From: Cyclobacteriaceae bacterium
GTDB taxonomy: Bacteria > Bacteroidota > Bacteroidia > Cytophagales > Cyclobacteriaceae
Assembly: GCA_020832375.1 (NCBI GenBank)
Contig: JAFIEW010000003.1
Location: 1-64,000, forward strand
Direction of reading: 5' to 3'
Length of the DNA stretch: 64,000 bases
Each line of letters begins with the position of its first letter. The first letter of the stretch is position 1. Shown here one piece after another: positions 28,664 through 39,397 of the stretch. The position numbers were made by a program, and so were the translations under genes. Under the pieces are notes generated by a model. It ran no database searches, was not told where the DNA came from, and worked only from the letters and a program-made list of their open reading frames with translations.

Positions 28664-30244
28664 CTAATTTAACGGTATGTTAAAGAAAACAGGCCCACCA
28701 AGATTTACATTTTCTGTTTGGTTTTGAAAGTTCGCTCTTTGAACATTCTTCACCTCTATTACGATACGATCACCAGCTCTAGCCTGGCCTCTAAAATCAG
28801 CTAAGTTAGCACGTCCATTTCTTACTGGAGTAGATGTCACAGGATTACTACCTCTAACTAAAGTAGCAACTGCATCTGAAACTCTATATCTTGCATCTTT
28901 AGGTAAAAACTGTGCAAAACTTTCATCTGGAATCGCTCTAATTTCTAACGCCCCTAATCCTGAAGTAGAGGTACCTCTTCTTTCATCAAATGGCTTGCCA
29001 TTATTGAAAATTTTAACATCCGGCTTTGGTACTCTTCTTACGTTGAATGTTTCTGTTCCTATAAGATTACCTCCTGAAGATACTGAAACAGTAACCTTGC
29101 TAGTATTTGGAACTATCGTTACCTCACCTCTTTTACTTCCAGCCATAGCGCTACCACCTTGAGCATTGAAAGAGGGCTGATAAGCGTTACCTAAAGCAGG
29201 AACCTGTATATTTAATTCATTACCACAGTTAAGGTATAAAGCAGACACCGATTGTGACTGTACTTGTATAACAGGCCTCACCACGAAGTACTCAACATCG
29301 TTTGTGAAGGTAGTATCTTTACCAGCTTGGTTAATAGTGATTTCAGCTTTAAATGATTTTTTAGCATTACCTTCACTATCATAATTTCCTGCTGTAGCAG
29401 TAAATTCAATTTTTCCAATACCTCCATCAACAGGAATTTCTCTACCGTCTACCATCATAGTAGGGTTAACAGAAGAAGAACTCGCGGCGATGAAAAGATC
29501 AGCCTGATACTTAGTGCCAGCGGCAACATATTTAGATTCAGGGGTAACTCTGGCAAGAATTTGATCAAATTTTAAATCTGCGGCTCCAACTTGTCTTGCT
29601 ATGGTTTCTAATGCATCACTTTCTTTAGTTGCTACCTCAGTCTGAAATTGAGTAAGCGTTGCTAAAGCCGCTCCCATAGGAGTCGACTCAAAATTCAGTT
29701 TAGCAAAGCTTTTTCTTCTGTTTTCGGAATCATTTTCAAAAAGAGGATGCTCATCACCATCCAGAGCTATTTTTGGATACTCTTTTCCAGTCAATTTGCT
29801 CAAATCCTCTGCAAATTGATTCAAAACCTTTTTCAACTCATCGCCTCTGCCGTCATTAAGCATCAGTGTAGCAGTATTACCTTCATCCTTAAGGCCTATA
29901 GGCATACCGCTTTCTTTTTTACCTCCAGTTCTCTCAATCAGCTCTTCTTTCAACTGATCTACAAAACCGAGAGCATCAGCTGTAAGTTTTCTTACTTCCT
30001 TTGCTTTATTTAATACAGCAACATCTTCTTTTCTATTCCCTGCGTCTTCCACAGCTTTTTCAATCCTTTGAAGAGTCTGAGTATTTTTATTGTCAGCGTC
30101 AGCAACTGCTCTTTCTAATGATTGGTTAAGTGTAATAAACTTCTCCAAAACAGTAGCTCCAACCTGCAATGCGAGCATCGCAAGTAGAACTAGATACATT
30201 AGGTTGATTAGTTTTTGACGTGGTGTTTCCTTACCTCCAGCCAT
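28664..30244 (-). CDS. gldM: GldM, T9SS motor periplasmic shaft
   Basis: The protein has 526 residues. It has a short cytoplasmic N-terminus (MAGGKETPRQKLINLMYLV), one membrane helix at about 14-36, a helical bundle to about residue 220, and several beta-rich domains after that. GldM dimers form with GldL the proton-driven inner-membrane motor and reach through the periplasm to the GldK/GldN ring. It lies 31 bp behind gldL. Confidence 0.95.
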   Translation of the reverse strand: MAGGKETPRQKLINLMYLVLLAMLALQVGATVLEKFITLNQSLERAVADADNKNTQTLQRIEKAVEDAGNRKEDVAVLNKAKEVRKLTADALGFVDQLKEELIERTGGKKESGMPIGLKDEGNTATLMLNDGRGDELKKVLNQFAEDLSKLTGKEYPKIALDGDEHPLFENDSENRRKSFAKLNFESTPMGAALATLTQFQTEVATKESDALETIARQVGAADLKFDQILARVTPESKYVAAGTKYQADLFIAASSSSVNPTMMVDGREIPVDGGIGKIEFTATAGNYDSEGNAKKSFKAEITINQAGKDTTFTNDVEYFVVRPVIQVQSQSVSALYLNCGNELNIQVPALGNAYQPSFNAQGGSAMAGSKRGEVTIVPNTSKVTVSVSSGGNLIGTETFNVRRVPKPDVKIFNNGKPFDERRGTSTSGLGALEIRAIPDESFAQFLPKDARYRVSDAVATLVRGSNPVTSTPVRNGRANLADFRGQARAGDRIVIEVKNVQRANFQNQTENVNLGGPVFFNIPLN

Positions 30245-30275
30245 AATTTGTATATTTTAATTTTGGAAATCAATA

Positions 30276-31088
30276 TTAGCCCTTCATGGCAGTAAGCATA
30301 TTACCGTAAACCTTATTTAGATTGTTTAAATTACCGGTAAGTTTAGACATCTCTTGCTTAAATTGCTCAGTTCCTTTGCCTGCCTCAGCAACATTTTCCA
30401 TTGCAACACTAACATTGCTGTAAAACTTATTCATGGTTTTAAGATGAGAATTAGCGTCTTTTAACTCCATCTCATATACAGCATTTAATTGACTTAAATT
30501 CTTGGTGGCAGATTGAATTTGAGTATGATACTCTTTGGCATCTTTAGATGCTGAAGCCATCGCTGACATTGCCTCAACAGTAGACGCATAAGACTTATTC
30601 ATATCTGTTAACGCTTTACTAGCATTTTGAACATTTTTGGCATAGTCGTTTGTAGCAACGGCTGCATTTGATAAGTTAGCCATCTGTTTAGTAGAATCAG
30701 CTAAATTTCTTAGGCCTTTACCAAGGCTTTCGACCAATTCAGGACCAACTTTAGCATCGGCTAGCATTTTATCCATTTGAGCAGATACGCCTGTAGATGC
30801 TACAGCCTTACCTTTACTTCCTCTTTGGATAGGTTCATCATCAAAACCTTCTGCAAGCTCGGGATATACTTTTGACCAGTCTGGATCTTTGTGCGCAGGG
30901 GCAAATGCAAACAAAACAAATAGGATTGCTTCTGTTCCTAAACCTACGGTAAGCATAGTACTAGCGCCTGGCCAGTATTGCAATTTGAAGAGAGCTCCTA
31001 AAATTACTACCGCAGCTCCTAAACCTGTGATAACTGGAGCAATCTTTTCATAGAACATCTCCTTAAAGCCACCTTTTTTCTTACTCAT
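30276..31088 (-). CDS. gldL: GldL, T9SS inner-membrane motor stator
   Basis: The protein has 270 residues. Two membrane helices lie at about 15-35 and 44-64; the second carries the conserved buried glutamate (E53 in GLGTEAILF) thought to conduct protons. A long cytoplasmic coiled-coil helix (about 110-270) follows. With GldM it converts proton motive force into rotation for secretion and gliding. It sits 31 bp before gldM. Confidence 0.95.
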   Translation of the reverse strand: MSKKKGGFKEMFYEKIAPVITGLGAAVVILGALFKLQYWPGASTMLTVGLGTEAILFVLFAFAPAHKDPDWSKVYPELAEGFDDEPIQRGSKGKAVASTGVSAQMDKMLADAKVGPELVESLGKGLRNLADSTKQMANLSNAAVATNDYAKNVQNASKALTDMNKSYASTVEAMSAMASASKDAKEYHTQIQSATKNLSQLNAVYEMELKDANSHLKTMNKFYSNVSVAMENVAEAGKGTEQFKQEMSKLTGNLNNLNKVYGNMLTAMKG

Positions 31089-31179
31089 GTCTTAAATGTT
31101 TATGTAATAATGTAATACTTTTCCTGATTTTATAAATTTAATGAGAAAATTTGTAATTCTACAAGCATCGAACGTTTTT

Positions 31180-32217
31180 TTAGAATTCCATACCAGAAGA
31201 TCTACCCAGATAGGTCATCGCACATCTGAATCCAATATAGCTTCTTGTAGAATCTTCATGCTCGAAATTTTTGGTTCCTGTTTCCAAGAAATATGCAATA
31301 TCTTTCCAAGAGCCGCCCCTGTGAACCTTTAATGGGTTATTGTCATCATTAAAAGTAGGATTTAAATCCCATGCTAAAGGTACTGCTGACGCATCATAGG
31401 CATCTTGACACCACTCACTTACATTTCCGGCCATATCATAAAGGCCAAAATCATTTGCCAAAAATTCACCAACGGGTGCTGTATATGAGAACCCATCGTC
31501 AAAGTAGTTTCCTCTACCAGGCTTAAAGTTTGCTAATAAACAACCCTTTTGATTTCTAATGTAAGGTCCACCCCATGGATACTTAGCATTATCTCTTCCA
31601 CCTTTGGCAGCATACTCCCATTCGGCCTCAGAGGGAAGCCTAAAATCAGGCATTTTAAACAAGCCCTCACCCGTTCTGTAGTCATTAAGGAATTCTGTTC
31701 TCCATTGAGAGAAATGACGAGCAGCCTTCCAGCTTACTCCTACAACAGGATAATCGTCAAAGGCAGGATGGAAATAATAATATTCAGTCATTGGCTCACC
31801 CATATGATGAGTGAAGTCTCTAGACCATACTGTAGTATCAGGGTAATAATTTTCCATGATAAAATCCTCACCTAAAGAGCTTACAGAGTCCTCTAACATC
31901 GCATCCATATACTGTCGATATTTATTATTGGTAATCTCTGTTTCATCCATGTAAAAACCTCCAATAGTGATTTGCTTATTGAAGTTAATCTGAGTTGCGG
32001 CTACATCTTGATCTGCAGCCCCCATGTGGAATGTACCTCCAGGTACGACTACCATTCCGAACGGGACAGTCATGACCCATCCGTCTCTACCCTGAACTCC
32101 AATGAGCTCTCCCTTAGCATCACCGCTACCTCCGAAGAGTCCGCAGCCTTGAAAACCCAAAAGGGACACCATAGCTAAAGCCATGATTAAATTTTGTTTA
32201 ACACCATTTTTATTCAT
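31180..32217 (-). CDS. gldK: GldK, T9SS ring lipoprotein
   Basis: The product has 345 residues from the ATG at 32217; an upstream GTG (32241) would add eight residues before the lipoprotein signal and is less likely. The signal ends in a lipobox (LLGFQGC). The body is a formylglycine-generating-enzyme-like (sulfatase-modifying factor) fold: VPGGTFHMG, DETEITNNKY, RLPSEAEWEYAAKGG and the final RGGSWKD and IGFRCA, used structurally in GldK. With GldN it builds the outer-membrane-tethered ring of the T9SS. It follows porP by about 130 bp. Confidence 0.94.
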   Translation of the reverse strand: MNKNGVKQNLIMALAMVSLLGFQGCGLFGGSGDAKGELIGVQGRDGWVMTVPFGMVVVPGGTFHMGAADQDVAATQINFNKQITIGGFYMDETEITNNKYRQYMDAMLEDSVSSLGEDFIMENYYPDTTVWSRDFTHHMGEPMTEYYYFHPAFDDYPVVGVSWKAARHFSQWRTEFLNDYRTGEGLFKMPDFRLPSEAEWEYAAKGGRDNAKYPWGGPYIRNQKGCLLANFKPGRGNYFDDGFSYTAPVGEFLANDFGLYDMAGNVSEWCQDAYDASAVPLAWDLNPTFNDDNNPLKVHRGGSWKDIAYFLETGTKNFEHEDSTRSYIGFRCAMTYLGRSSGMEF

Positions 32218-32345
32218 AACACACTGTTTCTTAATTGACACCTCGTATCAAATATATTGTAATAAAGCTCTAATGTATAAATTATCAATGACAACTGAAT
32301 AAGGTCTGTAATATTTTTTGATAAAATGACAAAATAAACATCCCC

Positions 32346-33308
32346 TTATAATCTAAACCTTGGCGTTCGGATAATCTTCTGCGCAGCATCTGTAACTACG
32401 GGTAAAGAATAAATAATCATTACTTCATGAGAGGTGGCAGCCTTAGCTTCCCTACCTTGAATGGTAAGATCAACAGAATAATTTAATTTCAATGAATTAT
32501 CTTTAGTAAGGCCATAGCCCACAATAGCATAAACTGATTCCTGCTGACGATAAAACAATCCTCCCCACATTTTTTCTTTATAAGTAGCTAAACCACCCAA
32601 TTCAAATTGATAAGTAATAAAATCTGTTTTGACAAGAAATGAAGGGGTTAGGACTAGATTAAAGTTTGCTTCATAATCATATCCAAAGGTAGTGTAAAGG
32701 TGATTAGCTAAAGGATTTCTCATCTCACTGACCCCAAAATCAAATTCCGTCGGTAAAAGTCTTGTAACACTTACACCTGCATACCATTTTTCATTTCTAA
32801 TGAATGCGCCTACGGACAAATCTGGTCGAACTTGGGATTCACGCCCTGATCCTAGAAGAGGGTCATCAGGGTCAATGGCCATATATTGATCAAAGTCTAT
32901 GGTTTGGGAGAAAATGCCCAATCGAGCGCCAAGACTCAGTTTGGTTTTATCATTCAGCCGCACATGATGGGAACCAGAAAGTTGAATTTCCATATTCTTC
33001 AATGGACCATGATCATCTTCTACAATATGAAGGCCTACACCTGTACGGATAGTAGAAAATACAGTATTTAGACTAACCATGTTGGTAGTAGGTGCGCCTC
33101 TCATGTTGGAGGTAGTACGATAGCCCGCCCACTGAGAGCGATGAATTGCTGATATAGTCGTAAGACCTTCAACCCCTGCAAAAGCAGGGTTGTAATAAAG
33201 CGTATTAAACATATACTGATTGAATTGTGCGTCTTGTTGAGCTTTTGACTCAGTGTAACCCACAAACAGTAAAGACAAAACGAATAAGGCGCTGTAAAAA
33301 ATTTTCAT
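32346..33308 (-). CDS. PorP/SprF-family T9SS outer-membrane protein
   Basis: The protein has 320 residues. After the signal peptide (to SKAQ, about 24) comes the hallmark start QDAQFNQYMFNTLYYNPAFAG, then a 14-strand-type beta-barrel sequence. PorP/SprF proteins assist SprA-linked secretion and in some cases anchor specific cargo such as the adhesin SprB. Its place directly before gldK is the usual one for this family in T9SS loci. Confidence 0.93.
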   Translation of the reverse strand: MKIFYSALFVLSLLFVGYTESKAQQDAQFNQYMFNTLYYNPAFAGVEGLTTISAIHRSQWAGYRTTSNMRGAPTTNMVSLNTVFSTIRTGVGLHIVEDDHGPLKNMEIQLSGSHHVRLNDKTKLSLGARLGIFSQTIDFDQYMAIDPDDPLLGSGRESQVRPDLSVGAFIRNEKWYAGVSVTRLLPTEFDFGVSEMRNPLANHLYTTFGYDYEANFNLVLTPSFLVKTDFITYQFELGGLATYKEKMWGGLFYRQQESVYAIVGYGLTKDNSLKLNYSVDLTIQGREAKAATSHEVMIIYSLPVVTDAAQKIIRTPRFRL

Positions 33309-33437
33309 ACACTCTTCTTTAATGAACGTATAAATATATCAATACTTTTCGTATAAAAACAAGAAATTGAAAAAAAGTTCATGCATATGTTTAAACTAAG
33401 CCTTACAACTTTCTCAAATTGAGTATTTTATACTTTT

Positions 33438-34220
33438 TCATTCTCTACACTTTCTTATATACATTTCAATAGCTCCTGTCATAGAAGGCGCATTGGGTAG
33501 AGGAGCTTCGATGTCAAGAATTAAGCCCGCATCTCTTACAGCCTTGGCTGTAGTTGGTCCGAATGCTGCGATTCTAGTATCGTTTTGTTTAAAATCAGGG
33601 AAATTATCAAACAAGGATGCTATCCCCGAAGGACTAAAGAAGGCAATAATATCATAGTTAACATCAGCCAAATCAGACAAATCTGCCGAGACTGTTCGAT
33701 AAATAATCGCTTCTTTAAAGTTATACCCGTTGTCGGTCAAGAAATCAGGAATATCATCTTTTCGAATGTCAGAGCAAGGAAATAGATACTTTTCATTTTT
33801 ATGCTTCTTTAGTATTTCGATCAGATCTTCAGCTGTACGGTAGCCTGTAAATATTTTCCTTTTTCTAATGACTATGTACTTCTGTAAATAGTTGGCAGTT
33901 TGATCTGAGACACAGAAATATTTCATATCACTGGGTACCTCTACCCTACTTTCCTTTGCCAAACGAAAAAAATGATCTACAGCATTTCTACTCGTAAGAA
34001 TTACAGCTGTGTGACTCAAGATATCGATCTTCTGCTTCCTAAAGTCTTTAATATCTGTTGGCTCAATTTTTATAAAAGGACGAAAGTCTACTTTTAGTTT
34101 AAATTTATCTCTTAATTGAAAATAAGGAGACCTCTCATCTGAGGGCTCGGGCTGAGATACCAAAATGCTTTTAACGTCTTTCAGTCTGTCTTTGGATAAT
34201 TTTAATTTGCCTTCGCTCAT
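33438..34220 (-). CDS. hemD: uroporphyrinogen-III synthase
   Basis: The protein has 260 residues of the two-domain HemD fold (ILVSQPEP near the start, AVILTSRNAVDHFF at about 71-84, and the late DIIAFFSPSGIASLF and IAAFGPTTAKAVRDAG motifs). It closes hydroxymethylbilane into uroporphyrinogen III, the branch point to heme and siroheme. Sequence conservation in HemD is low, but these motifs and its place next to DUF4271 support the call. It follows DUF4271 by 40 bp in the same direction. Confidence 0.9.
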   Translation of the reverse strand: MSEGKLKLSKDRLKDVKSILVSQPEPSDERSPYFQLRDKFKLKVDFRPFIKIEPTDIKDFRKQKIDILSHTAVILTSRNAVDHFFRLAKESRVEVPSDMKYFCVSDQTANYLQKYIVIRKRKIFTGYRTAEDLIEILKKHKNEKYLFPCSDIRKDDIPDFLTDNGYNFKEAIIYRTVSADLSDLADVNYDIIAFFSPSGIASLFDNFPDFKQNDTRIAAFGPTTAKAVRDAGLILDIEAPLPNAPSMTGAIEMYIRKCRE

Positions 34221-34260
34221 AACTGGTATTTGATTCAGCTAATTTGTTCTAATTTTTGAT

Positions 34261-35364
34261 CTATTTGAATATCAAATAGTAAACCCCAAAAAAGGGGATT
34301 ATTTCTGAGGCGCAAAGATAGCAAATTATATAAACACTTCTAAATGAAAGAGTAGGTCTAAGCTTCGTATATAAAATTAAATAAAAAACAACGGATATCA
34401 GTAACAAAAAATATGGGATAGTTTGCTCGAAAAAGAAAATTATCTGACTCAATGGCGAGTTAAACAAATAATATACTATCATAACAATGCCTAATACCCA
34501 GAAGCATAAACTAAAAAATGATATGAAAAAAGCCGTATGAAAATGAGATATTACTGATATTCCAAAGGCATTAGCTATTAAATTAACAAAGACCTTCTTA
34601 AAAAACAGCAAAATAAAAACGATAATTACACCTGTTAAATACGATAGAAGTAACGCGTGACTATCGTGAAGTACTCCAAATAGAGGGCTATCTATAATGA
34701 AAAAATGGGTAAAGGGGAGATGAAGAAAAGATGTTATGATACTCAATAAAAGTATCTGGGCAATGAATGAAACATCCATGCCTCTTCCCACGCTAGAACC
34801 ACTAAAACGGTCTTCGACCTTAAAACGAATGAGGTCGTTTAACCATAAAAGTAATGGTGAACTCATTGTGGACTTAGCAATCGCTAAACTTCCCACTAAA
34901 AACAAAATCGTCAACAGAATGAAATCGTCAAATAGCCCAAATTCTTTGGGAATAGGTAAATTCAAAGCATTTGACTCAGAGCTTATTAAAGCCTTACTCT
35001 TTAATAGTTGTAATTCCACTTCCTCAGGAATCATCTGTTGGGTATGATAGAAATACAACTTTTGAATCAATTGCCCTCGGTATAAGGCTGGTATTTTAAA
35101 ACTTGTCTCTTCGGTGAAGCTTTTGTAGATATGACCATTTATTGAAACAGAGGTTTCTAAAGGAACTTTTAAAAATAAAGTATCACTTTTTAGTAGCTTT
35201 AAATCAGATAAATCAATTTGAAAGCCGCTTACTTTTCCTCCTAAACTCTCAGCATCAAGATCTCTACCTTTTTCATCCAAATATTTAAAAGACTGATAGG
35301 AATGTGCCTTAAAACTCGTAATGGTCATGAAACATAAAAGTATTACTTTAAAAAGACTACGCAT
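34261..35364 (-). CDS. DUF4271 membrane protein
   Basis: The protein has 367 residues. It has a signal peptide (MRSLFKVILLCFMTITSFKAHS), a periplasmic beta-rich part to about 145, then about seven to eight hydrophobic helices to the end. It matches the layout of DUF4271 proteins, which commonly sit next to hemD in Bacteroidota and have no known function. It overlaps the upstream glycosyl-1-phosphate transferase gene by 8 bp. Confidence 0.75.
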   Translation of the reverse strand: MRSLFKVILLCFMTITSFKAHSYQSFKYLDEKGRDLDAESLGGKVSGFQIDLSDLKLLKSDTLFLKVPLETSVSINGHIYKSFTEETSFKIPALYRGQLIQKLYFYHTQQMIPEEVELQLLKSKALISSESNALNLPIPKEFGLFDDFILLTILFLVGSLAIAKSTMSSPLLLWLNDLIRFKVEDRFSGSSVGRGMDVSFIAQILLLSIITSFLHLPFTHFFIIDSPLFGVLHDSHALLLSYLTGVIIVFILLFFKKVFVNLIANAFGISVISHFHTAFFISFFSLCFWVLGIVMIVYYLFNSPLSQIIFFFEQTIPYFLLLISVVFYLILYTKLRPTLSFRSVYIICYLCASEIIPFFGVYYLIFK

Positions 35365-36367
35365 GTTTTGCTCTCTTTAAATATTCTACCGCAGTTAAAA
35401 TAAAAAGAGAGCTGATACCCCAAATTCCAAATAGAACATTAGGACTTAGTTCTCTAAAATAAAACACCACAGAAAAAAGAATTACCTGAACAATGACTAA
35501 AACAAAGAGTGCTGTTGGTTGAACTAAACCTTTGTCAAGTAGTACATGATGGATGTGATTTTTATCAGGACGAAACGGGGATTTACCATTTAAGATCCTA
35601 CTGATAAAAACCCTAAAAGTATCAAGAATTGGTAGTCCAACTATAGAGAGTGCTATTATTGGTGCATTCGGCTCTCTTGAGTAATATATATATAACAAAG
35701 CTACCGTAGCTAAAAGAAATCCTAAAACAAGAGAGCCGTTATCTCCCATAAAAATTCTAGCTGAAGTAATATTAAACCTAAGAAAACCTCCTACAGCTCC
35801 AAAAATCGAAAAACACAAAATAGAAACTGAAGAGTTAATGGTAATAAATAACAAACCAAAAACAAAAAAAGAAAAAGAAAGTAGACTACCCGCTAAACCA
35901 TCCATACCATCTATTAAGTTCACAGCGTTGGTTATTGCTATTATCACAATAAAAGAAATCAACATCCCCAGCCAGATAGGAATTTCATAAATAAAAAATA
36001 TACCACTAAAAGAACGAATATAAATCTCACCAACCATCACTATAATTCCGGCTGCCAATACTTGTACTACCACTTTTTTAAAAGGACTTATACTCATAAG
36101 ATCATCTTGCACACCCAAGAAAAAAACTAACATGGAAGCAGCAAGAACTTTTTGTGTATAAAAATCAACTTCACCAAATATCAAAAATCCAGATAGAAAG
36201 GCGGCAAAAATAGCTATGCCTCCTAACCTTGGGGTTACATTGGTATGTATAGACCGCAAATTGGGCTGATCTAAGAGCTTACGACGATACGCAACATGTA
36301 TAATGCTTGGTATAGCAAAAGCCGCTAACAAAAATGACCATACTATTGCGAAAAGAGTGTCCAACAT
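35357..36367 (-). CDS. MraY/WecA-family undecaprenyl-phosphate sugar-1-phosphate transferase
   Basis: The protein has 336 residues and about ten membrane helices. All family motifs are visible: DD at 88-89 (GVQDDLMSI), NAVNLIDGMDGLAG at 147-160, FMGDNGS at 206-212 and the sugar-recognition HIHH at 271-274. The last is typical of WecA/TagO rather than MraY. It transfers a HexNAc-1-phosphate from UDP-sugar to undecaprenyl phosphate on the cytoplasmic face, starting lipid-linked polysaccharide synthesis. No other glycan genes are adjacent, so the end polymer cannot be inferred. Confidence 0.9.
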   Translation of the reverse strand: MLDTLFAIVWSFLLAAFAIPSIIHVAYRRKLLDQPNLRSIHTNVTPRLGGIAIFAAFLSGFLIFGEVDFYTQKVLAASMLVFFLGVQDDLMSISPFKKVVVQVLAAGIIVMVGEIYIRSFSGIFFIYEIPIWLGMLISFIVIIAITNAVNLIDGMDGLAGSLLSFSFFVFGLLFITINSSVSILCFSIFGAVGGFLRFNITSARIFMGDNGSLVLGFLLATVALLYIYYSREPNAPIIALSIVGLPILDTFRVFISRILNGKSPFRPDKNHIHHVLLDKGLVQPTALFVLVIVQVILFSVVFYFRELSPNVLFGIWGISSLFILTAVEYLKRAKHA

Positions 36368-37000
36368 ATATTAACTTATATCTTTTTTCCAAAAACAAAA
36401 CTAACATAATTCTAGTGACCAAGTGAAAATATATTAAAATTTCCCATTATCACATATTGTGCCTTTAAACATTAAGTATTTTAAGCTGAAAAACAATTTA
36501 ATGAAAACCATATCAAAAATTGTGAATTAACAGCGTAGTGAAGGCTCATGGTTAGGCTTATAAAATCACCTAACTATTATCAATAAAAGAATTGCACATT
36601 CATTCAATAAAAAAAGCCTGTTTTCTTAAGCAGCACCAATAAAGACAGCAACTACTTCTTGTCTTCAATGCTTAAGTTCACCAGCAATCGATATAAAATA
36701 TAAACATAAAAACTCAGGAAATTTTAAAAAAACCTTCGAAGTATGCTTAAATGACGTGAAGTCATTCTAGTTCAAAGCGTATTGTAACATATAAAGCATA
36801 CATCAACTCATGCCCCTTAATTATGAAGAGACCATAATGATAGTATTTTGCTAAAAATTTAACTTAACCCTTTTCTTAACCTATCATCATTTGGGATTTT
36901 TAAATATTTGCCCTTTATAAAGCTCAAGAGAAATCTTCAATCTAAGTTTACTCCAACTATTATACCCAAATGAAGGAAATTGGCCCAGGCTAGTCAATAA
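36368..37000. other. AT-rich intergenic region
   Basis: No gene, repeat or convincing terminator is seen between the WecA-like gene and the TonB receptor gene (both minus strand). It must carry the promoter of the WecA-DUF4271-hemD unit. Confidence 0.4.
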
Positions 37001-39397
37001 TTAGATCTCTACGATAATACCTATGGTAGGTAGTATTGTTCCTTGAGGGTTGTTTAGAAAATTAGGTAAAAATTGCGAGGGATTATCAGGGTTTACAATA
37101 GGATTTCCAGCAGCATCTTTCTGCACACTTAAGTTGGGCTGTAATTCTGTTTGAAAATTGGTAATATTTTGCACATCAAGAAATAGGTTTAAACTCCACT
37201 TATCAAAGAAGTATTTTTTGTCTACCCTTAAATCAAGCTGTTGAAAATTTCCAGCTCTTAGTGAATTAAGTCGATTAAAATCAGGTATGCCTTGACCTCT
37301 GATATTCCAGTTTTCAATTCTAAGGCTTCGGTCAAGGTCAAAAGGAGTAAAAGGTGCGCCTCCAGAAAAGAGCCATCTAACTGCCAACTCCCAATTTCTT
37401 TTAAATGCTTTACCTCCTGTGAGGCTGACAATATGTCGATTATCCCAAGCGCTAGGAAGAAATGTCCCTGTACCATCAGTAAATTCACTTCTTACCAATG
37501 TATAAGCTGCCAAACCATAGAATCCACGTGTAAGCTGCTGCTCCGCAAGAAACTCAAGCCCATAAGCTCTACCCTCCGAGTCAGGAGATGCTGGCTCATT
37601 GCCAATGACACCAAAGTCCCCTCCTAAATTGGCAAGCGATATTTGATCCCGAAGTAGAAACGGATAGTCAAAGTAGCGCTTATAAAAGCCTTCTACCGTA
37701 AGTCGTGTACCTACTCCAAAAAGGTATTCAAAGCCACTGACTAACTGATTACTTTGTATGTATCGAATACCATTATTTTTATTTTCTAGCTCTCCAGTAT
37801 CTGTATCTCTATAACCTAAAATGGTATAAGGAGGTAGTTGATAATAAATCCCTGTATTAAAATTCCAGCTAAATTCACGCGTAAACTGATAAGAAGCACT
37901 TAGCCTTGGAGAAAGCTGCTCTAAAGGATTAGCCATATCTCTTGAATAGTCATTAAAATCTGTTCTTATACCCAAGGATAGATTAAGCTTATCATTGAAA
38001 AATGGCCGGCTAGCTTGGGCAAAAAAGCCAAACTTATTCATGTCTAATTCGGAAAAAAAGTCGATTACCTCTACTCCACTTGGGGCTACGATTCTATTAA
38101 AAGTACGATTATTATATCGAGCAAATTCATAATTAAGGCCATAGTTCATCTCTAAACCCCATTTGTTTCGGTAGTCTTCCCAACGCAACTTATTTTCAAT
38201 CTCTTGCGATAAATAATCTAAAATGAGATTATCTGGATCGCTATCATCATTATTTTGAAACTTGAAAGACCTATTGTTGAGCATAGATCTAGAAAGCACA
38301 AGCGTACTAAAACCATTTTTCCTAAAGCGCTCAAGTTTGGCACCGATAGTGTAGTTCCACTGCTCAAAAATAGGGAGATTGTTTAGTAAAAAGTCTTGTT
38401 CTGGAGTACCTCCCGCCTCTTCATTAAGGCTAAACTGATCTAAGGCACCGATACTGAGTACCGACAGCTTAGTTTTTTCATTGATATTCCAAGTATATTT
38501 GGTTTGGTAGTCATTATAAATCGGTAAAAACGGTAGACCGATAATCGAGAATAGAAACTGTAAATATGAACGACGAGCGGAAAATACAAAGGTAGAATTA
38601 TCACTCACAGGGCCTTCGACAAAGATTCCTAAATCACTTGCTCCAACTACCGCATTGAGCGCCCATTTATCGTCTCTTCCATCAATTTGAACAAATTCAA
38701 AAATAGAACTTAGGGTATTATCCCGATTAACAGGAAAGGCTCCGCTGTAGAAGTCTACTCTCTTGATCAAATCTACATTGATCATACCGACTGGTCCACC
38801 AGAAGCTCCTTGCGTCTGAAAGTGATTGATTACAGGAATCTCGATACCATCAAGAAAAAATTTATTTTCATTGGGAGCTCCCCCCCTTATAATTATGTCA
38901 TTGCGAAATGATACAGTGGAAGCTACTCCAGGAAGAGATCGAATTACCTGAGAAACATCTCTGTTTCCACCAGGGCTACGGCGGATTTGATTTGCCCCTA
39001 AGCTCCTCACCGAAAGTGGCGTTTCTGAGGTTTTGGTAAATGCTGTTGCGCTAATCTCTACACCTTCCAAGTTTTGTGTGTCTTCCCTTAACTCCACATT
39101 TACAGTAGCTGGTCGTGCTCTAGTAACTTGTATATCCAGCACCGCTTCCGTACGATATCCAACAGAACGAACCTCTATCGAGTATACTCCTGGATCAAGG
39201 CCACTAATTTCAAAATTACCCTCTAAATCTGTGCTTCCACCCTTTTCTGTATCTTTCACGAGCACATTTGCGAAGGGAACTGGCTCGTTGGTGTTAGCTT
39301 CTCTTACCTTTCCCCTGATAACACCACTTTGAGCTAGTAAGTCAAAAGAGAAGACAAGCAATATCAGCAGGCTTATAATGAAGTAGTATTGTTTCAT
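37001..39397 (-). CDS. TonB-dependent receptor with CarboxypepD_reg-like domain
   Basis: The protein has 798 residues. The signal peptide ends at about 22 (FDLLAQ). A CarboxypepD_reg-like domain lies at about 25-110 (VIRGKVREANTNEPVPFANV; STDLEGNFEISGL). A plug domain with DVSQVIRSLPGVAS and IIIRGGAPNENKFFLDGIEI follows at about 120-235, then a 22-strand barrel ending with hydrophobic GIIVEI. No SusD gene is adjacent, so it is not a classical starch-type pair. The substrate is unknown. It is transcribed alone. Confidence 0.92.
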   Translation of the reverse strand: MKQYYFIISLLILLVFSFDLLAQSGVIRGKVREANTNEPVPFANVLVKDTEKGGSTDLEGNFEISGLDPGVYSIEVRSVGYRTEAVLDIQVTRARPATVNVELREDTQNLEGVEISATAFTKTSETPLSVRSLGANQIRRSPGGNRDVSQVIRSLPGVASTVSFRNDIIIRGGAPNENKFFLDGIEIPVINHFQTQGASGGPVGMINVDLIKRVDFYSGAFPVNRDNTLSSIFEFVQIDGRDDKWALNAVVGASDLGIFVEGPVSDNSTFVFSARRSYLQFLFSIIGLPFLPIYNDYQTKYTWNINEKTKLSVLSIGALDQFSLNEEAGGTPEQDFLLNNLPIFEQWNYTIGAKLERFRKNGFSTLVLSRSMLNNRSFKFQNNDDSDPDNLILDYLSQEIENKLRWEDYRNKWGLEMNYGLNYEFARYNNRTFNRIVAPSGVEVIDFFSELDMNKFGFFAQASRPFFNDKLNLSLGIRTDFNDYSRDMANPLEQLSPRLSASYQFTREFSWNFNTGIYYQLPPYTILGYRDTDTGELENKNNGIRYIQSNQLVSGFEYLFGVGTRLTVEGFYKRYFDYPFLLRDQISLANLGGDFGVIGNEPASPDSEGRAYGLEFLAEQQLTRGFYGLAAYTLVRSEFTDGTGTFLPSAWDNRHIVSLTGGKAFKRNWELAVRWLFSGGAPFTPFDLDRSLRIENWNIRGQGIPDFNRLNSLRAGNFQQLDLRVDKKYFFDKWSLNLFLDVQNITNFQTELQPNLSVQKDAAGNPIVNPDNPSQFLPNFLNNPQGTILPTIGIIVEI